Shown here: positions 17,792-25,872 of the stretch, piece after piece | How the letters are laid out: every line of letters starts with the position of its first letter | Numbering within the stretch: position 1 is the first letter of the stretch | Program-made: the position numbers and the translations under genes | NCBI RefSeq assembly: GCF_003097355.1 | Contig: NZ_PYUI01000003.1 | Location: 1-64,000 of the forward strand | DNA length: 64,000 nucleotides | From: Arthrobacter sp. H-02-3 | GTDB taxonomy: Bacteria; Actinomycetota; Actinomycetes; Actinomycetales; Micrococcaceae | Direction: 5' to 3' | Notes under the pieces: generated by a model | The model's database searches: none | What the model was told of the DNA's origin: nothing | The model's input: only the letters and a program-made list of their open reading frames with translations

Positions 17792-18817
17792 ATGGAGGGC
17801 CTCTCGGTGCCGCGGCGGCGCCGCACAGTGTTCCGCACACTGTTCCGCACACTGTGCAGCGCAGCGTCCGCCGTGGCCGTACTGGGTGCCGCAGCGTCCT
17901 GCAGCACGGACACCGGTGGCGGGTCCGCGGGCACGCCCTCCGCTCCAACAGCCGCAGCGACAGCCACCTCCGCCGGGCCGGTGACCGTTGAACTCAACCA
18001 GTTTCGCGACAACTACAGCAATCAGATCATCGAAATCCAACTCACGAACACCACGGTCGCTCCTCTGACGGTCCTCGGTGCTGAACTGAGCACGCCGCTC
18101 TTCGCGGCCCCGATCGCCTGGCCGGCGACCGCCGGCGGTATCGTGCTGCCGCCCGGCCAGACGAAGAGCCTGCCGGCACCGTTATCCGCGCCGGAATGTA
18201 ACAGCACTGGTGCATCCCGCGGTGTGCCCGGGGACGAAACCGGCGGGACCACCCGAACCACCGGATCAGCGCAGGTGACCCTCCGGCTGGCGCCGCCAGC
18301 AGCCGCTGCAACAGACCCGGCCACCGGCCCAACCACGGCTGAAGATCCCTTCGGGGTCCTGGCGCGTAACAACGCTGAGATGTGCCTGACCCGCGAAGCC
18401 GCAGCGGTGGCGGCTTTCGCACTGGCTCCGGACCTTGAGGTCGCCGCGGACGGGCGGACCGCCGTCGTGCGTCTGCTCGTTACACCGGCCGCCGCCAAGG
18501 CAGGGGGCACCGGCGGAGCGGGCGCCGGTGAGTTGGTGATAGACCGAATTGACGAAACCACCCTGCTGGCGGAGTCGCCGGTTGCCCCGTGGCCGCGGGC
18601 GGTCACGGTTCGCGCCGGCGGGGCGGTTGCGGAACTGCGGCTTGGAATCCGGCCAGCCCGCTGCGATCCCCACGCCGTGGCCGAAGACAAAGTGGGCACG
18701 CTCCTGCCGCTGCGCATCACAGTGGCGGGCCGGGAGGGCGTCCTAAAGATCGCTGCCGGCGACAAACTTCGGGGACAGATCTACGATTTTGTTACAACTG
18801 CCTGCGGCCGCCAGTAG
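17792..18817 (+). CDS. Putative secreted lipoprotein
   Basis: 341 residues. The N terminus has Arg-rich RRRR, then a hydrophobic stretch and the lipobox-like LGAAASC at about residues 31-37, so lipid anchoring at that Cys is likely. The mature protein begins with a Thr/Ala/Gly linker, then a beta-rich domain (VTVELNQFRDNYSNQIIEIQ, then LTNTTVAPLTVLGAEL). An ATG at 17792 is preferred to the GTG at 17786, though neither has a clear ribosome site. Two 12-base direct repeats encode the RTLF units just before the hydrophobic stretch. Function unknown. It lies ten bases before the deformylase gene. Confidence 0.7.
   Translation: MEGLSVPRRRRTVFRTLFRTLCSAASAVAVLGAAASCSTDTGGGSAGTPSAPTAAATATSAGPVTVELNQFRDNYSNQIIEIQLTNTTVAPLTVLGAELSTPLFAAPIAWPATAGGIVLPPGQTKSLPAPLSAPECNSTGASRGVPGDETGGTTRTTGSAQVTLRLAPPAAAATDPATGPTTAEDPFGVLARNNAEMCLTREAAAVAAFALAPDLEVAADGRTAVVRLLVTPAAAKAGGTGGAGAGELVIDRIDETTLLAESPVAPWPRAVTVRAGGAVAELRLGIRPARCDPHAVAEDKVGTLLPLRITVAGREGVLKIAAGDKLRGQIYDFVTTACGRQ
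17830..17853 (+). repeat. Tandem 12-base repeat inside the lipoprotein signal region
   Basis: GTTCCGCACACT occurs twice back to back (17830-17841, 17842-17853), with a degenerate third copy before them. The repeats are in frame and translate as repeated RT(V/L)F, so copy changes would lengthen the charged region of the signal peptide without shifting frame. Confidence 0.6.
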
Positions 18818-18826
18818 TCTGAGGGC

Positions 18827-19498
18827 ATGTCCATTGACGCCAGGCCCACCGACTACAGCGCCGCCCGGATCCAGGAGACCGTCCAGGAGATCCTGAGCGC
18901 GGGCATCCTGCCACCGATCGTCCAGGCCGGGCATCCAGTCCTCCGGCACGTGGCCGCGCCGTTCGAAGGCCAGGTGACCGACGCCGAACTCGGTCACCTC
19001 ATCGACCTCATGCGCAGCGTGATGCACAAGGCACCGGGCGTTGGCCTGGCAGCACCCCAACTCGGGATCCCCCTGCAGATCGCCGTCCTGGAGGACCAGT
19101 TTGCCGTCGATCCCGAGGTGGCTGCCGTCCGCGGACGGGAACCGCTGCCGTTCTTTGCCATGCTGAACCCGCGCTATCAGTCCCTTGGCAGCACGTCCGT
19201 GGCGTTCTATGAGGGGTGCCTCTCCGTCGGCGGCCTGCAGGCTGCCGTGCTGCGGCCGGAGTCGGTCCAGCTCGACTTCACAACACCGGACGGCACACAG
19301 CTGCAGCGGACTTTCACTGGCTGGCAGGCCCGGATTGTCCAGCACGAAACCGACCACCTGCACGGCATCCTGTACCTCGACCGGGCCGAGCTGCGCTCCA
19401 TCAGCAACAACGCTGAATACTCCGCCCGCTGGGCCCAGCCGGACATCAGCCGGGCCCGGCAGGAACTCGGTTTCCTGCCGGACCCGGCGGAGGACTAG
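18827..19498 (+). CDS. def: Peptide deformylase
   Basis: 223 residues; removes the formyl group from nascent N-terminal Met. All three metal-site motifs are present: GVGLAAPQLG (about 66-75), EGCLSVGG (about 129-136, Cys ligand) and QHETDHLHG (about 171-179, two His ligands plus catalytic Glu). It is longer than the roughly 165-residue E. coli enzyme because of about 25 N-terminal residues and a C-terminal extension, as in many actinobacterial paralogues. Its stop interlocks with that of the convergent S9 peptidase through a shared CTAG. Confidence 0.93.
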   Translation: MSIDARPTDYSAARIQETVQEILSAGILPPIVQAGHPVLRHVAAPFEGQVTDAELGHLIDLMRSVMHKAPGVGLAAPQLGIPLQIAVLEDQFAVDPEVAAVRGREPLPFFAMLNPRYQSLGSTSVAFYEGCLSVGGLQAAVLRPESVQLDFTTPDGTQLQRTFTGWQARIVQHETDHLHGILYLDRAELRSISNNAEYSARWAQPDISRARQELGFLPDPAED

Positions 19499-21564
19499 GG
19501 CTGCGGTGCCGGATTCTTCCCGGACGGCAGGTAGCGGGCCCACCACTTGAGGATTTCGTCGAAGCGCTGCTTGCGGTGGTGCGGGGTCCCGGAGCGCGAT
19601 AGCTCGTGGTTCTCGCCCGGGAAGACCAGGAATCCGGTCTCAACCCCCTGCTGCTTGAGGGCCGTGAAGTAGCGCTGGCCCTGCTCCACGGGGCAGCGGA
19701 GGTCATCCTCGCTGTGGATCACCAGCGACGGCGTCCGCAAGTTGTGCACTCGCGCCATGGGACTCTGGGCGGCCATCTGCTCCGCCGTACGGCCCGTGTA
19801 TTCACCGCCGAAGAACCAGCCGATGTCCGAGGACCCGGTGAAGCTCACCGGATCCAGGAAGCCGCGTTCCACGATGGCCGCCCGGAAGCGGTGGTCGTGG
19901 CTGATGGTCCAGGCCGTCAGGTAGCCGCCATAGGATCCGCCCATGATGCCGACGTTGGCAGCGTCCAGTTCGTCGAACTTCTCCACGGCCCCGTCCAGGA
20001 AGGCCAGAACGTCCTGCATGTCCACGGTGCCCATCCGCTCCTTGATGGACCGCCCGTGGGCCTGCCCGTAGCCGGCCGAGCCCCGCGGGTTGCACATGAG
20101 CACGGCGTAGCCGGCCCCGGCATAGACCTGCACTTCGTCAAACAAGGCCACGCTGAACTGGGCAAACGGGCCGCCGTGAATGATCAGCAGCACCGGGTGC
20201 GGGCCGGGGCCTGCGGGTTTCACGAGCCAGCCATGGACCGGGTAGCCGTCGGTCGAGGGCATCGTGAGTTCCTGCGGCTCGCCGATGTCCGCAACGCTCC
20301 GCAGCGGCGCGGAGAAATCCGTCAGCCGCCGCAGCTGCCCGCCGTCGAGCACGGCAACGTCGCCGGCCGTGGTGGAGTCGCTGAAGCTCACCACCAGGGA
20401 GCCTCCGCCGTCGACGGCGCCGGTGACTACCCGGTTGCCGTCCAGGAGGACGGTGTGGCCGCCGTCGACGAGGAACTCGTGCAGTTCCACGGTTCCCCGC
20501 GCGTTGTTCAGCACCAGGGCGCCCGCGGCGCCGCGCAGTTCGATCCGGCTGCCGCCGGACAGGTCCAAGGTCTCCACATCGCTGAGCGCAGTGGCGTGGC
20601 CGCCTGTTGCCGGCATGGCAAACAGGGCGGTGTTCCTGGCGACAAAGTCGTGGCCTGAGGGTCCCATGTCCTGGGCCAGGAAGAAGATCCACTGGCCATC
20701 GGCTGACTGGCGGACGGCACTGATGCTCTGCCGCCCGGCATCGGCCGGCCTGATGGCCTCCGGCTCCCCTCCGGCGGAGGGGATCGAGTAGATGCCGCTG
20801 ACGAGGTCGGTGTCGCTCCCTTCGTGGAGGGCCGCGGTGAAGAAGATCGTGCCGCCGTCGGCGCTGAAGCTTGCGCCGTCGTGATCGGCCGCCCCGCTGG
20901 TGAGTTGCCGGGCGGCCGGCAGCAGGCTGGCGGCGGGCTCATGCGGATCGGCCGCGGCGCCGAGGGCCTTCAATGCGCGTCCGGCCGGGGCGACCTTCGG
21001 TTCAGCGTCAAGCGGCGGCACGTCCACGATGAACAGCTGCAGCGGCTTGTCGGCGGTGTAGCCAAGGCCGTTCATCCGGTACTTGAAGTCGGTGATGAGC
21101 CGGGCGTCCTCGCTGCCGGCACCGACACCGTCGACGCTGCCGTACCGGCCCTCCTCCGGGGTCCTGGCACTGAAGACGATGCTCCCGGAATCGGGCGACC
21201 ACGCAAACGAGCTGACACCCAGCGGTGCTGCGGTGAGTTGCTGGGGTTCGCCGCCGGCCGCTTCCACGACGTGGAGCTGCGGCTTCCCGCCCGCGGCCGC
21301 CCGCAGGAACGCAAGGGCCCGGCCGTCCGGGGAAAAATCCGGCGCCGTGTCACGGAAACCGCGGGTCAGTCGGCGGGGCCGCCGGTCCGGATCGAGGGGG
21401 ACCTGACCAGGGTGGTCCGAGCCCAGCGGGACGGTCCACAACTGGCCCACGTAGGTGTCGGCATCGAAGTCCGGGCGGATCACGGACACCACGGCACGTG
21501 AGCCGTCCGGATGCACGGCGGGGGTGGAAACGGAATTGAGCAGCGGTAGATGTTCGGATTTCAC
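19495..21564 (-). CDS. S9-family prolyl oligopeptidase/acylaminoacyl peptidase
   Basis: 689 residues if started at the GTG at 21564 (KSEHLPLLNSVSTPAVHPDG); a longer frame begins at 21609. The N-terminal part has beta-propeller blades with SPDG-type repeats (DFSPDGRALAFLRA; AWSPDSGSIVFSAR). The C-terminal alpha/beta hydrolase has the oxyanion HGGPF, nucleophile elbow GGSYGGYLTAW, Asp in HSEDDLRCPVEQ and His in ENHELSR, a complete triad. There is no signal peptide, so it is probably cytosolic and cleaves short or N-acylated peptides. It converges with the deformylase gene, their stops overlapping. Confidence 0.92.
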   Translation of the reverse strand: MKSEHLPLLNSVSTPAVHPDGSRAVVSVIRPDFDADTYVGQLWTVPLGSDHPGQVPLDPDRRPRRLTRGFRDTAPDFSPDGRALAFLRAAAGGKPQLHVVEAAGGEPQQLTAAPLGVSSFAWSPDSGSIVFSARTPEEGRYGSVDGVGAGSEDARLITDFKYRMNGLGYTADKPLQLFIVDVPPLDAEPKVAPAGRALKALGAAADPHEPAASLLPAARQLTSGAADHDGASFSADGGTIFFTAALHEGSDTDLVSGIYSIPSAGGEPEAIRPADAGRQSISAVRQSADGQWIFFLAQDMGPSGHDFVARNTALFAMPATGGHATALSDVETLDLSGGSRIELRGAAGALVLNNARGTVELHEFLVDGGHTVLLDGNRVVTGAVDGGGSLVVSFSDSTTAGDVAVLDGGQLRRLTDFSAPLRSVADIGEPQELTMPSTDGYPVHGWLVKPAGPGPHPVLLIIHGGPFAQFSVALFDEVQVYAGAGYAVLMCNPRGSAGYGQAHGRSIKERMGTVDMQDVLAFLDGAVEKFDELDAANVGIMGGSYGGYLTAWTISHDHRFRAAIVERGFLDPVSFTGSSDIGWFFGGEYTGRTAEQMAAQSPMARVHNLRTPSLVIHSEDDLRCPVEQGQRYFTALKQQGVETGFLVFPGENHELSRSGTPHHRKQRFDEILKWWARYLPSGKNPAPQP

Positions 21565-21781
21565 GCTTGCGAGCCTAACGCGAGGTAAGCAGACTGTGAA
21601 ATACCTCACGCCGGTCCGGTGCGGCGCGGACTGGGGACATGTCCTTTGTCGATTCCCGCCGATACCGACGGAATGTCTTATCCCTTCGATCAGCTCCTAT
21701 TTCGAGGGTGTTCCTCGCGCCGTGATTTCACCGTAGGCTCGGTCTTGGGCGGCTTGGAACGAACACTTGGAGGCTTTGCTC

Positions 21782-22222
21782 ATGTCACGCATCATGCGGT
21801 TCGACCACGTCGGCGTCACGGTCCAGGACCTCGACAAGGTGACAGCGTTCTTCGTTGGACTCGGTCTCGAGATTGAGGGCCGGACGTTCGTGGAGGGCGA
21901 GTTCATCGACACGGTCATAGCGATCCCTGATTCCCGTACAGAGATCGTTATGTTGCGAACGCCTGACGGAGGTTCAGGGGTGGAGCTTTCCAGCTTCGTC
22001 CGGCCCGACCCCGAGCCGGGATCGCCCGCCGGCATGGCCAACGAACTCGGGCTGCGCAGTGTTGCCTTCGAGGTCGATGATCTCCAGGCGCACGTCGATC
22101 GGCTGGCCGGGGAGGGGTACGGGCTGGTCGGTGGCATCGGCCAGTATCAGGACGTCTGGCGCATGGCCTACGTGCGGGGTCCGGAGGGAATCATCGTGGC
22201 CCTGGCTGAGCGGATCAGCTGA
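21782..22222 (+). CDS. VOC-family protein
   Basis: 146 residues with two modules of the vicinal oxygen chelate fold: MRFDHVGVTVQDLDKVTAFF then GLEIEGRTFVEG, and RSVAFEVDDLQAHVDRLAGE then YVRGPEGIIVALAE. His in the first strand and Glu in the second domain are in the expected metal-ligand positions. The substrate is not deducible; this is glyoxalase/lactoylglutathione lyase-like annotation. ATG 21782 follows GGAGG. It is monocistronic, between the S9 peptidase (divergent) and the rRNA methyltransferase-like gene. Confidence 0.85.
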   Translation: MSRIMRFDHVGVTVQDLDKVTAFFVGLGLEIEGRTFVEGEFIDTVIAIPDSRTEIVMLRTPDGGSGVELSSFVRPDPEPGSPAGMANELGLRSVAFEVDDLQAHVDRLAGEGYGLVGGIGQYQDVWRMAYVRGPEGIIVALAERIS

Positions 22223-22331
22223 CGCGGCGGTCCCAGCGGCGATGCCTCCGGCCCACCCCCGATCCCCCGAGGCCGATTCCGCAGGGGCGATTCCGCGAAG
22301 CTCCCCCGGCATCCGCGCTTAGGATGAAGGT

Positions 22332-23255
22332 ATGCCTCCCGCCCCCGACTTCCCCCTGCTGTGCCCGGTGTGCAGGACCAGCCTCCGGTCCAGCGACGCT
22401 GGCGCCCCGACCCTGCAGTGCGGCGCCGGCCACAGCTTCGATGCCGCCAAGCAGGGGTACTTCAACTTTCTGGTCGGCAAGGGGACGGTATTTGAGGCGG
22501 ACAGCGCGGACATGGTCGCGGCCCGCTTCGACTTCCTCTCCGCAAGGCACTATCAGCCGCTGGCCGATGCCGTTGCCGAGGTGGCCTTACCGGCGCTCGC
22601 AGCTTCACCGGGCGGGCGGCCCACGGTGTTGGATGCCGGAACGGGCACAGGCCACTACCTCAGGACACTGCTGGACAGGTTTGACCAGGACAGGGCTGAA
22701 TCCGAGGGGGCGGACCCCGAGCGCCCTCCGGCGGGTAGTGTTTCGGCTGCGGCCATCGGTCTGGACATTTCCAAGTTCGCGCTGCGCCGCGCCGCCAGGA
22801 TGAACCCGGAAGCCCTCAACGTGGCCGGGGACGTCTGGCAGCCTCTGCCGGTCCAGGACAACGCCGTCGACTTCGTTACGGTGGTCTTTGCGCCGCGCAA
22901 CGCGCCGGAGTTCGCCCGGGTGCTCCGGCCCGGCGGCCGCCTCGTGGTGGTCACGCCCCGGCCCGGCCACCTGGCCGAGATCGCCGGACAGACCGGCATG
23001 CTGGGGATCGAGCCGGCCAAGGACGAGCGGCTCGCGGCATCCCTGGGCACGCACTTCGCTCCCGTCGGAACCCGGGATCTGGACCTGGCTCTCTCCCTGA
23101 GCCCGCGCGACGTCACCAACCTTGCCCTGATGGGTCCGGCGGGACACCATCTGGACCGGAGCGCCCTCGCGGCGCTTGAGGCCGGACTTCCGCCGCGCAC
23201 CGCCGTCTCGGCCCGATTCCGGATCAGCGTCTTCGAACCGGTTCCCGCGAGCTGA
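22332..23255 (+). CDS. RlmA-type 23S rRNA (guanine-N1)-methyltransferase
   Basis: 307 residues. The N-terminal zinc knuckle LCPVCRTSL plus LQCGAGHSFDAAKQGYFNFL supplies Cys11, Cys14, Cys30 and His34, the defining layout of the RlmA(I)/RlmA(II) (TlrB) family. The SAM motif I VLDAGTGTGHYLRTLLDRF is at about residues 97-115, followed by GLDISKFALRRAARMNPEAL. The family methylates G745 or G748 in helix 35 of 23S rRNA; the TlrB branch confers tylosin resistance. Which position is modified here cannot be read from sequence. An insert of about 20 residues after motif I (acidic, EGADPERPP) is unusual. Confidence 0.87.
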   Translation: MPPAPDFPLLCPVCRTSLRSSDAGAPTLQCGAGHSFDAAKQGYFNFLVGKGTVFEADSADMVAARFDFLSARHYQPLADAVAEVALPALAASPGGRPTVLDAGTGTGHYLRTLLDRFDQDRAESEGADPERPPAGSVSAAAIGLDISKFALRRAARMNPEALNVAGDVWQPLPVQDNAVDFVTVVFAPRNAPEFARVLRPGGRLVVVTPRPGHLAEIAGQTGMLGIEPAKDERLAASLGTHFAPVGTRDLDLALSLSPRDVTNLALMGPAGHHLDRSALAALEAGLPPRTAVSARFRISVFEPVPAS

Positions 23256-23461
23256 CCCGGCGCGGCGCCGCGGCACGCCTGCACCGCGTCCGCACCGCTG
23301 AACCCGTCCCCGGGGCGGGGAATCAGCCCGGCACGTAACGACTTGGCCACGTTGTCCACCAATTTTCGGCGCCCGGGTCCAGTCGTTGCCCTTCAGTTTA
23401 GGATGGAAAGACAGTTACTGAGGAGCTGTGCTTCCAGCTCCCGGAACTCAAGGGGGAATTG

Positions 23462-23923
23462 ATGTCTGTATGGCTGCTCGAGAACTGGTGGGCGCTATGG
23501 CTCACCCTGTTCCTCCTGTTTGCCGTGGTCGAGATGCTCACCCTGGACCTGTTCTTCATCATGCTCGGCGGAGGTGCCCTCGCCGGATTGGTGGCGGACT
23601 TCGCCGGCGCCGATCTGTGGCTGCAGATCATCGCCTTCTGCGTTGTGTCCCTGCTGATGATCGGCTTTGTCCGGCCGGTGGCCCTCAAGCACCTCCACAA
23701 GGGCCCGGCGGACCAGCGCAGCAACATCGAAAGACTTATCGGCGAATCCGCCCTCGTCATGGAGGCAGTGAGCGAGACCGGCGGCCTCGTCAAGATTGGC
23801 GGGGACGTCTGGAGCGCACGGTCCGAATCCGGGGTGCTCGCGCCAGGCCAGCAGGCCGTGGTCAGCGCCATCGACGGTGCCACGGCGATCGTGGCCCCGC
23901 AGCCGGAATCGGCCATCCAATAA
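23462..23923 (+). CDS. NfeD-like membrane protein
   Basis: 153 residues starting at ATG 23462 behind AGGGGG. There are two or three membrane helices (about residues 7-24 and 27-70) followed by a soluble OB-fold tail (ERLIGESALVMEAVSETGGL, then VKIGGDVWSAR). Short NfeD proteins of this type are nearly always encoded next to a stomatin/SPFH gene, as here (98 bases downstream). The pair is thought to organise membrane microdomains, a family-level inference. Confidence 0.9.
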   Translation: MSVWLLENWWALWLTLFLLFAVVEMLTLDLFFIMLGGGALAGLVADFAGADLWLQIIAFCVVSLLMIGFVRPVALKHLHKGPADQRSNIERLIGESALVMEAVSETGGLVKIGGDVWSARSESGVLAPGQQAVVSAIDGATAIVAPQPESAIQ

Positions 23924-24021
23924 AGAGGCGGCAGGACATCCTGCGGCACCGGCAGCGGGCCGCACCGCCGCGGATCTGCCACAGCGACACCAAAATCAAA
24001 CAACTGGGGAATAGGTGATGT

Positions 24022-24999
24022 ATGGATATCGCAATCGCAATTGTGCTGCTGGTACTGATTGCGTTCGTAATTATTGTGCTGGTCCGGTCGGTCCGGATCA
24101 TTCCGCAAGCCCGGGCCGGCGTCGTTGAACGGCTGGGCAAATACCAACGCACCCTGAATCCCGGCCTCACCCTGCTCATTCCGTTCGTGGACCGCCTGCT
24201 GCCGCTGCTGGACCTCCGCGAGCAGGTGGTTTCCTTCCCGCCGCAGCCCGTCATCACCGAGGACAACCTGGTGGTCTCGATCGACACCGTGGTGTACTTC
24301 CAAGTCACCGATGCCCGCGCCGCCACCTATGAGATCGCGAACTACATCCAGGCCGTGGAGCAGCTCACCACCACAACACTGCGCAATGTGGTCGGCGGGC
24401 TCAACCTCGAGGAAGCGCTGACATCGCGCGACCAGATCAACGGCCAGCTCCGCGGAGTGCTCGACGAGGCGACGGGACGATGGGGCATCCGCGTCTCCCG
24501 GGTGGAGCTCAAAGCCATCGATCCGCCCCACTCGATCCAGGACTCGATGGAGAAGCAGATGCGGGCCGAACGCGACCGCCGCGCCGCCATCCTGACCGCG
24601 GAGGGAACCAAACAATCGGCCATCCTCACCGCCGAAGGCCAGCGCCAGTCCTCCATCCTGAAGGCCGAAGGCGACGCCAAGGCGGCGATCCTGCGGGCCG
24701 ACGGCGAGGCGCAGGCCATCCAGAAGGTCTTCGACGCCATCCATAAGGGCAACCCCGACCCGAAGCTGCTGGCCTACCAGTACCTCCAGACCCTCCCGAA
24801 GATCGCCGAGGGCTCGTCGAACAAGCTGTGGATCATTCCCAGCGAGGTCGGCGACGCACTCAAGGGGATCGGGAGCGTCCTGGGTACCGGACCGGCTCCG
24901 GTCCCGGTCCCGGCTCCGGCTCCCCCGACGGCGACGTCGTCGGATGCCGAAACGCTGGCCGCGCCCGGCGGGGTCGACACCCCGGGAAGCCAGGCCTAG
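24022..24999 (+). CDS. SPFH/Band 7 (stomatin/prohibitin-like) protein
   Basis: 325 residues. One N-terminal membrane anchor (residues about 3-22) is followed by the SPFH domain (VRIIPQARAGVVERLGKYQR at about 24-43, then PVITEDNLVVSIDTVVYFQV). After that comes an Ala/Glu coiled coil with a repeated AILTAEGxxQS unit (about residues 195-245) and a Pro/Ala-rich C-terminal tail. This matches the slipin/QmcA type. It probably forms large membrane-associated oligomers with the upstream NfeD protein. Confidence 0.92.
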   Translation: MDIAIAIVLLVLIAFVIIVLVRSVRIIPQARAGVVERLGKYQRTLNPGLTLLIPFVDRLLPLLDLREQVVSFPPQPVITEDNLVVSIDTVVYFQVTDARAATYEIANYIQAVEQLTTTTLRNVVGGLNLEEALTSRDQINGQLRGVLDEATGRWGIRVSRVELKAIDPPHSIQDSMEKQMRAERDRRAAILTAEGTKQSAILTAEGQRQSSILKAEGDAKAAILRADGEAQAIQKVFDAIHKGNPDPKLLAYQYLQTLPKIAEGSSNKLWIIPSEVGDALKGIGSVLGTGPAPVPVPAPAPPTATSSDAETLAAPGGVDTPGSQA

Positions 25000-25166
25000 G
25001 CGCCCGGCACCTTCCGGATCCTCGGGCACCGCCCGCATCACGGTTCAAGGGAGCCCCCGCAGGCCCCATGGCCCGGTCATTGAGGCCCGGCCGTGGGGCC
25101 CGCCGTTTAAGGCCGGACCAGGCAGGCGGGTACTCCTTACGTGGTCCGCGCCGCCCGGCTACTCGC

Positions 25167-25196
25167 TTTACCTCGTGTGCACCACTGCCGTATACT
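25167..25196 (+). promoter_or_regulatory. Housekeeping-type promoter for rbpA
   Basis: TTTACC (25167-25172), an 18-base spacer and TATACT (25191-25196) fit the main actinobacterial sigma factor. The predicted start point is near 25203, about 210 bases before the rbpA ATG. Confidence 0.5.
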
Positions 25197-25226
25197 TGAG
25201 TATTTGTCCGGCCGGTTCAGCCGTCC

Positions 25227-25252
25227 GGAACAAAAACGCTTCGTACAGCGTT
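25227..25252 (+). promoter_or_regulatory. SigR/SigH-type promoter for rbpA
   Basis: GGAAC (25227-25231), 18 bases, GTT (25250-25252) matches the GGAA-N18/19-GTT consensus of the thiol-oxidative-stress sigma factors SigR/SigH. In Streptomyces coelicolor rbpA is a known SigR target, which supports the call. Note that a mycothiol gene (mshC) is also in this window. Confidence 0.6.
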
Positions 25253-25413
25253 GATTTCAATGACGTGCCAAACAGTTTTTGTCACTGGTGGCTGCCGTCC
25301 GGCCCGGTCAGCGGGCCACTCGCGGTTCAGCACAGTGCAACCAGAAGTCCGGCGCCTGACGGTCCCCGGATAACGCAGGGCTGGACCCTGCGAACCGAAT
25401 AGAGGGAGAAAAG

Positions 25414-25761
25414 ATGAGCGATCGCAGCCTGCGGGGTATGCGCCTTGGCGCACAGAGCATGGAGACCGAATCCGGCGTCGAACCGGCTCCGCGCCAGCGG
25501 GTTGAATACCGTTGCGAGGACGGCGAGCAGGTGTTTGTGACGTTCTCCTCGGAAGCCGAAATCCCCCCGGTTTGGGTTTCGAAGACGGGCAAGGAGGCCT
25601 TGCTGGTGGACGGCGAACGCCCCGTCAACAGCAACGAAAAGGCAGTGCGCACGCACTGGGACATGCTGCTGGAACGCCGTAGCCTCCCCGAGCTTGAGCA
25701 GATCCTCGAAGACCGTCTCACGATCCTGCGCGAACGCCGCGGCGAACGCCGGTCGGCCTAG
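25414..25761 (+). CDS. rbpA: RNA polymerase-binding protein RbpA
   Basis: 115 residues, the usual length. RbpA binds RNA polymerase and group I/II sigma factors and stabilises the open promoter complex. Visible parts: the N-terminal tail (SDRSLRGMRLGAQSMETESG), the RbpA core (VEYRCEDGEQVFVTFSSEAE with IPPVWVSKTGKEALL), the basic linker and the C-terminal sigma-interaction helix pair (THWDMLLERRSLPELEQILE). The ATG follows AGGGAG. It is monocistronic with its own terminator; candidate housekeeping and SigR-type promoters lie upstream. Confidence 0.96.
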   Translation: MSDRSLRGMRLGAQSMETESGVEPAPRQRVEYRCEDGEQVFVTFSSEAEIPPVWVSKTGKEALLVDGERPVNSNEKAVRTHWDMLLERRSLPELEQILEDRLTILRERRGERRSA

Positions 25762-25790
25762 ACGGCCAGCTGATACCACCGGCTAAGAAC

Positions 25791-25832
25791 GGACCGGGCC
25801 CGCATCACTAGTGATGCGGGCCCGGTCCTTTC
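25791..25832. terminator. Bidirectional terminator between rbpA and ppm1
   Basis: A nearly uninterrupted 38-base palindrome (25791-25828; arms GGACCGGGCCCGCATCAC and its complement meeting at CTAG) is followed by TTTCT on the plus strand. It sits between the convergent rbpA and ppm1 genes and can serve rbpA for certain; use for ppm1 is plausible. Confidence 0.85.
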
Positions 25833-25872
25833 TCGTGGGCCGTCTGCTTCCGGGACGGTGCCGTCCGGGCCG

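Larger units (their letters stand above)
25000..25413. other. Intergenic region carrying the rbpA promoters
   Basis: No gene is supported. The left part (25000-25160) shows no recognisable element. The right part contains two promoter candidates described separately, giving a leader of roughly 150-210 bases before rbpA. Confidence 0.6.
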
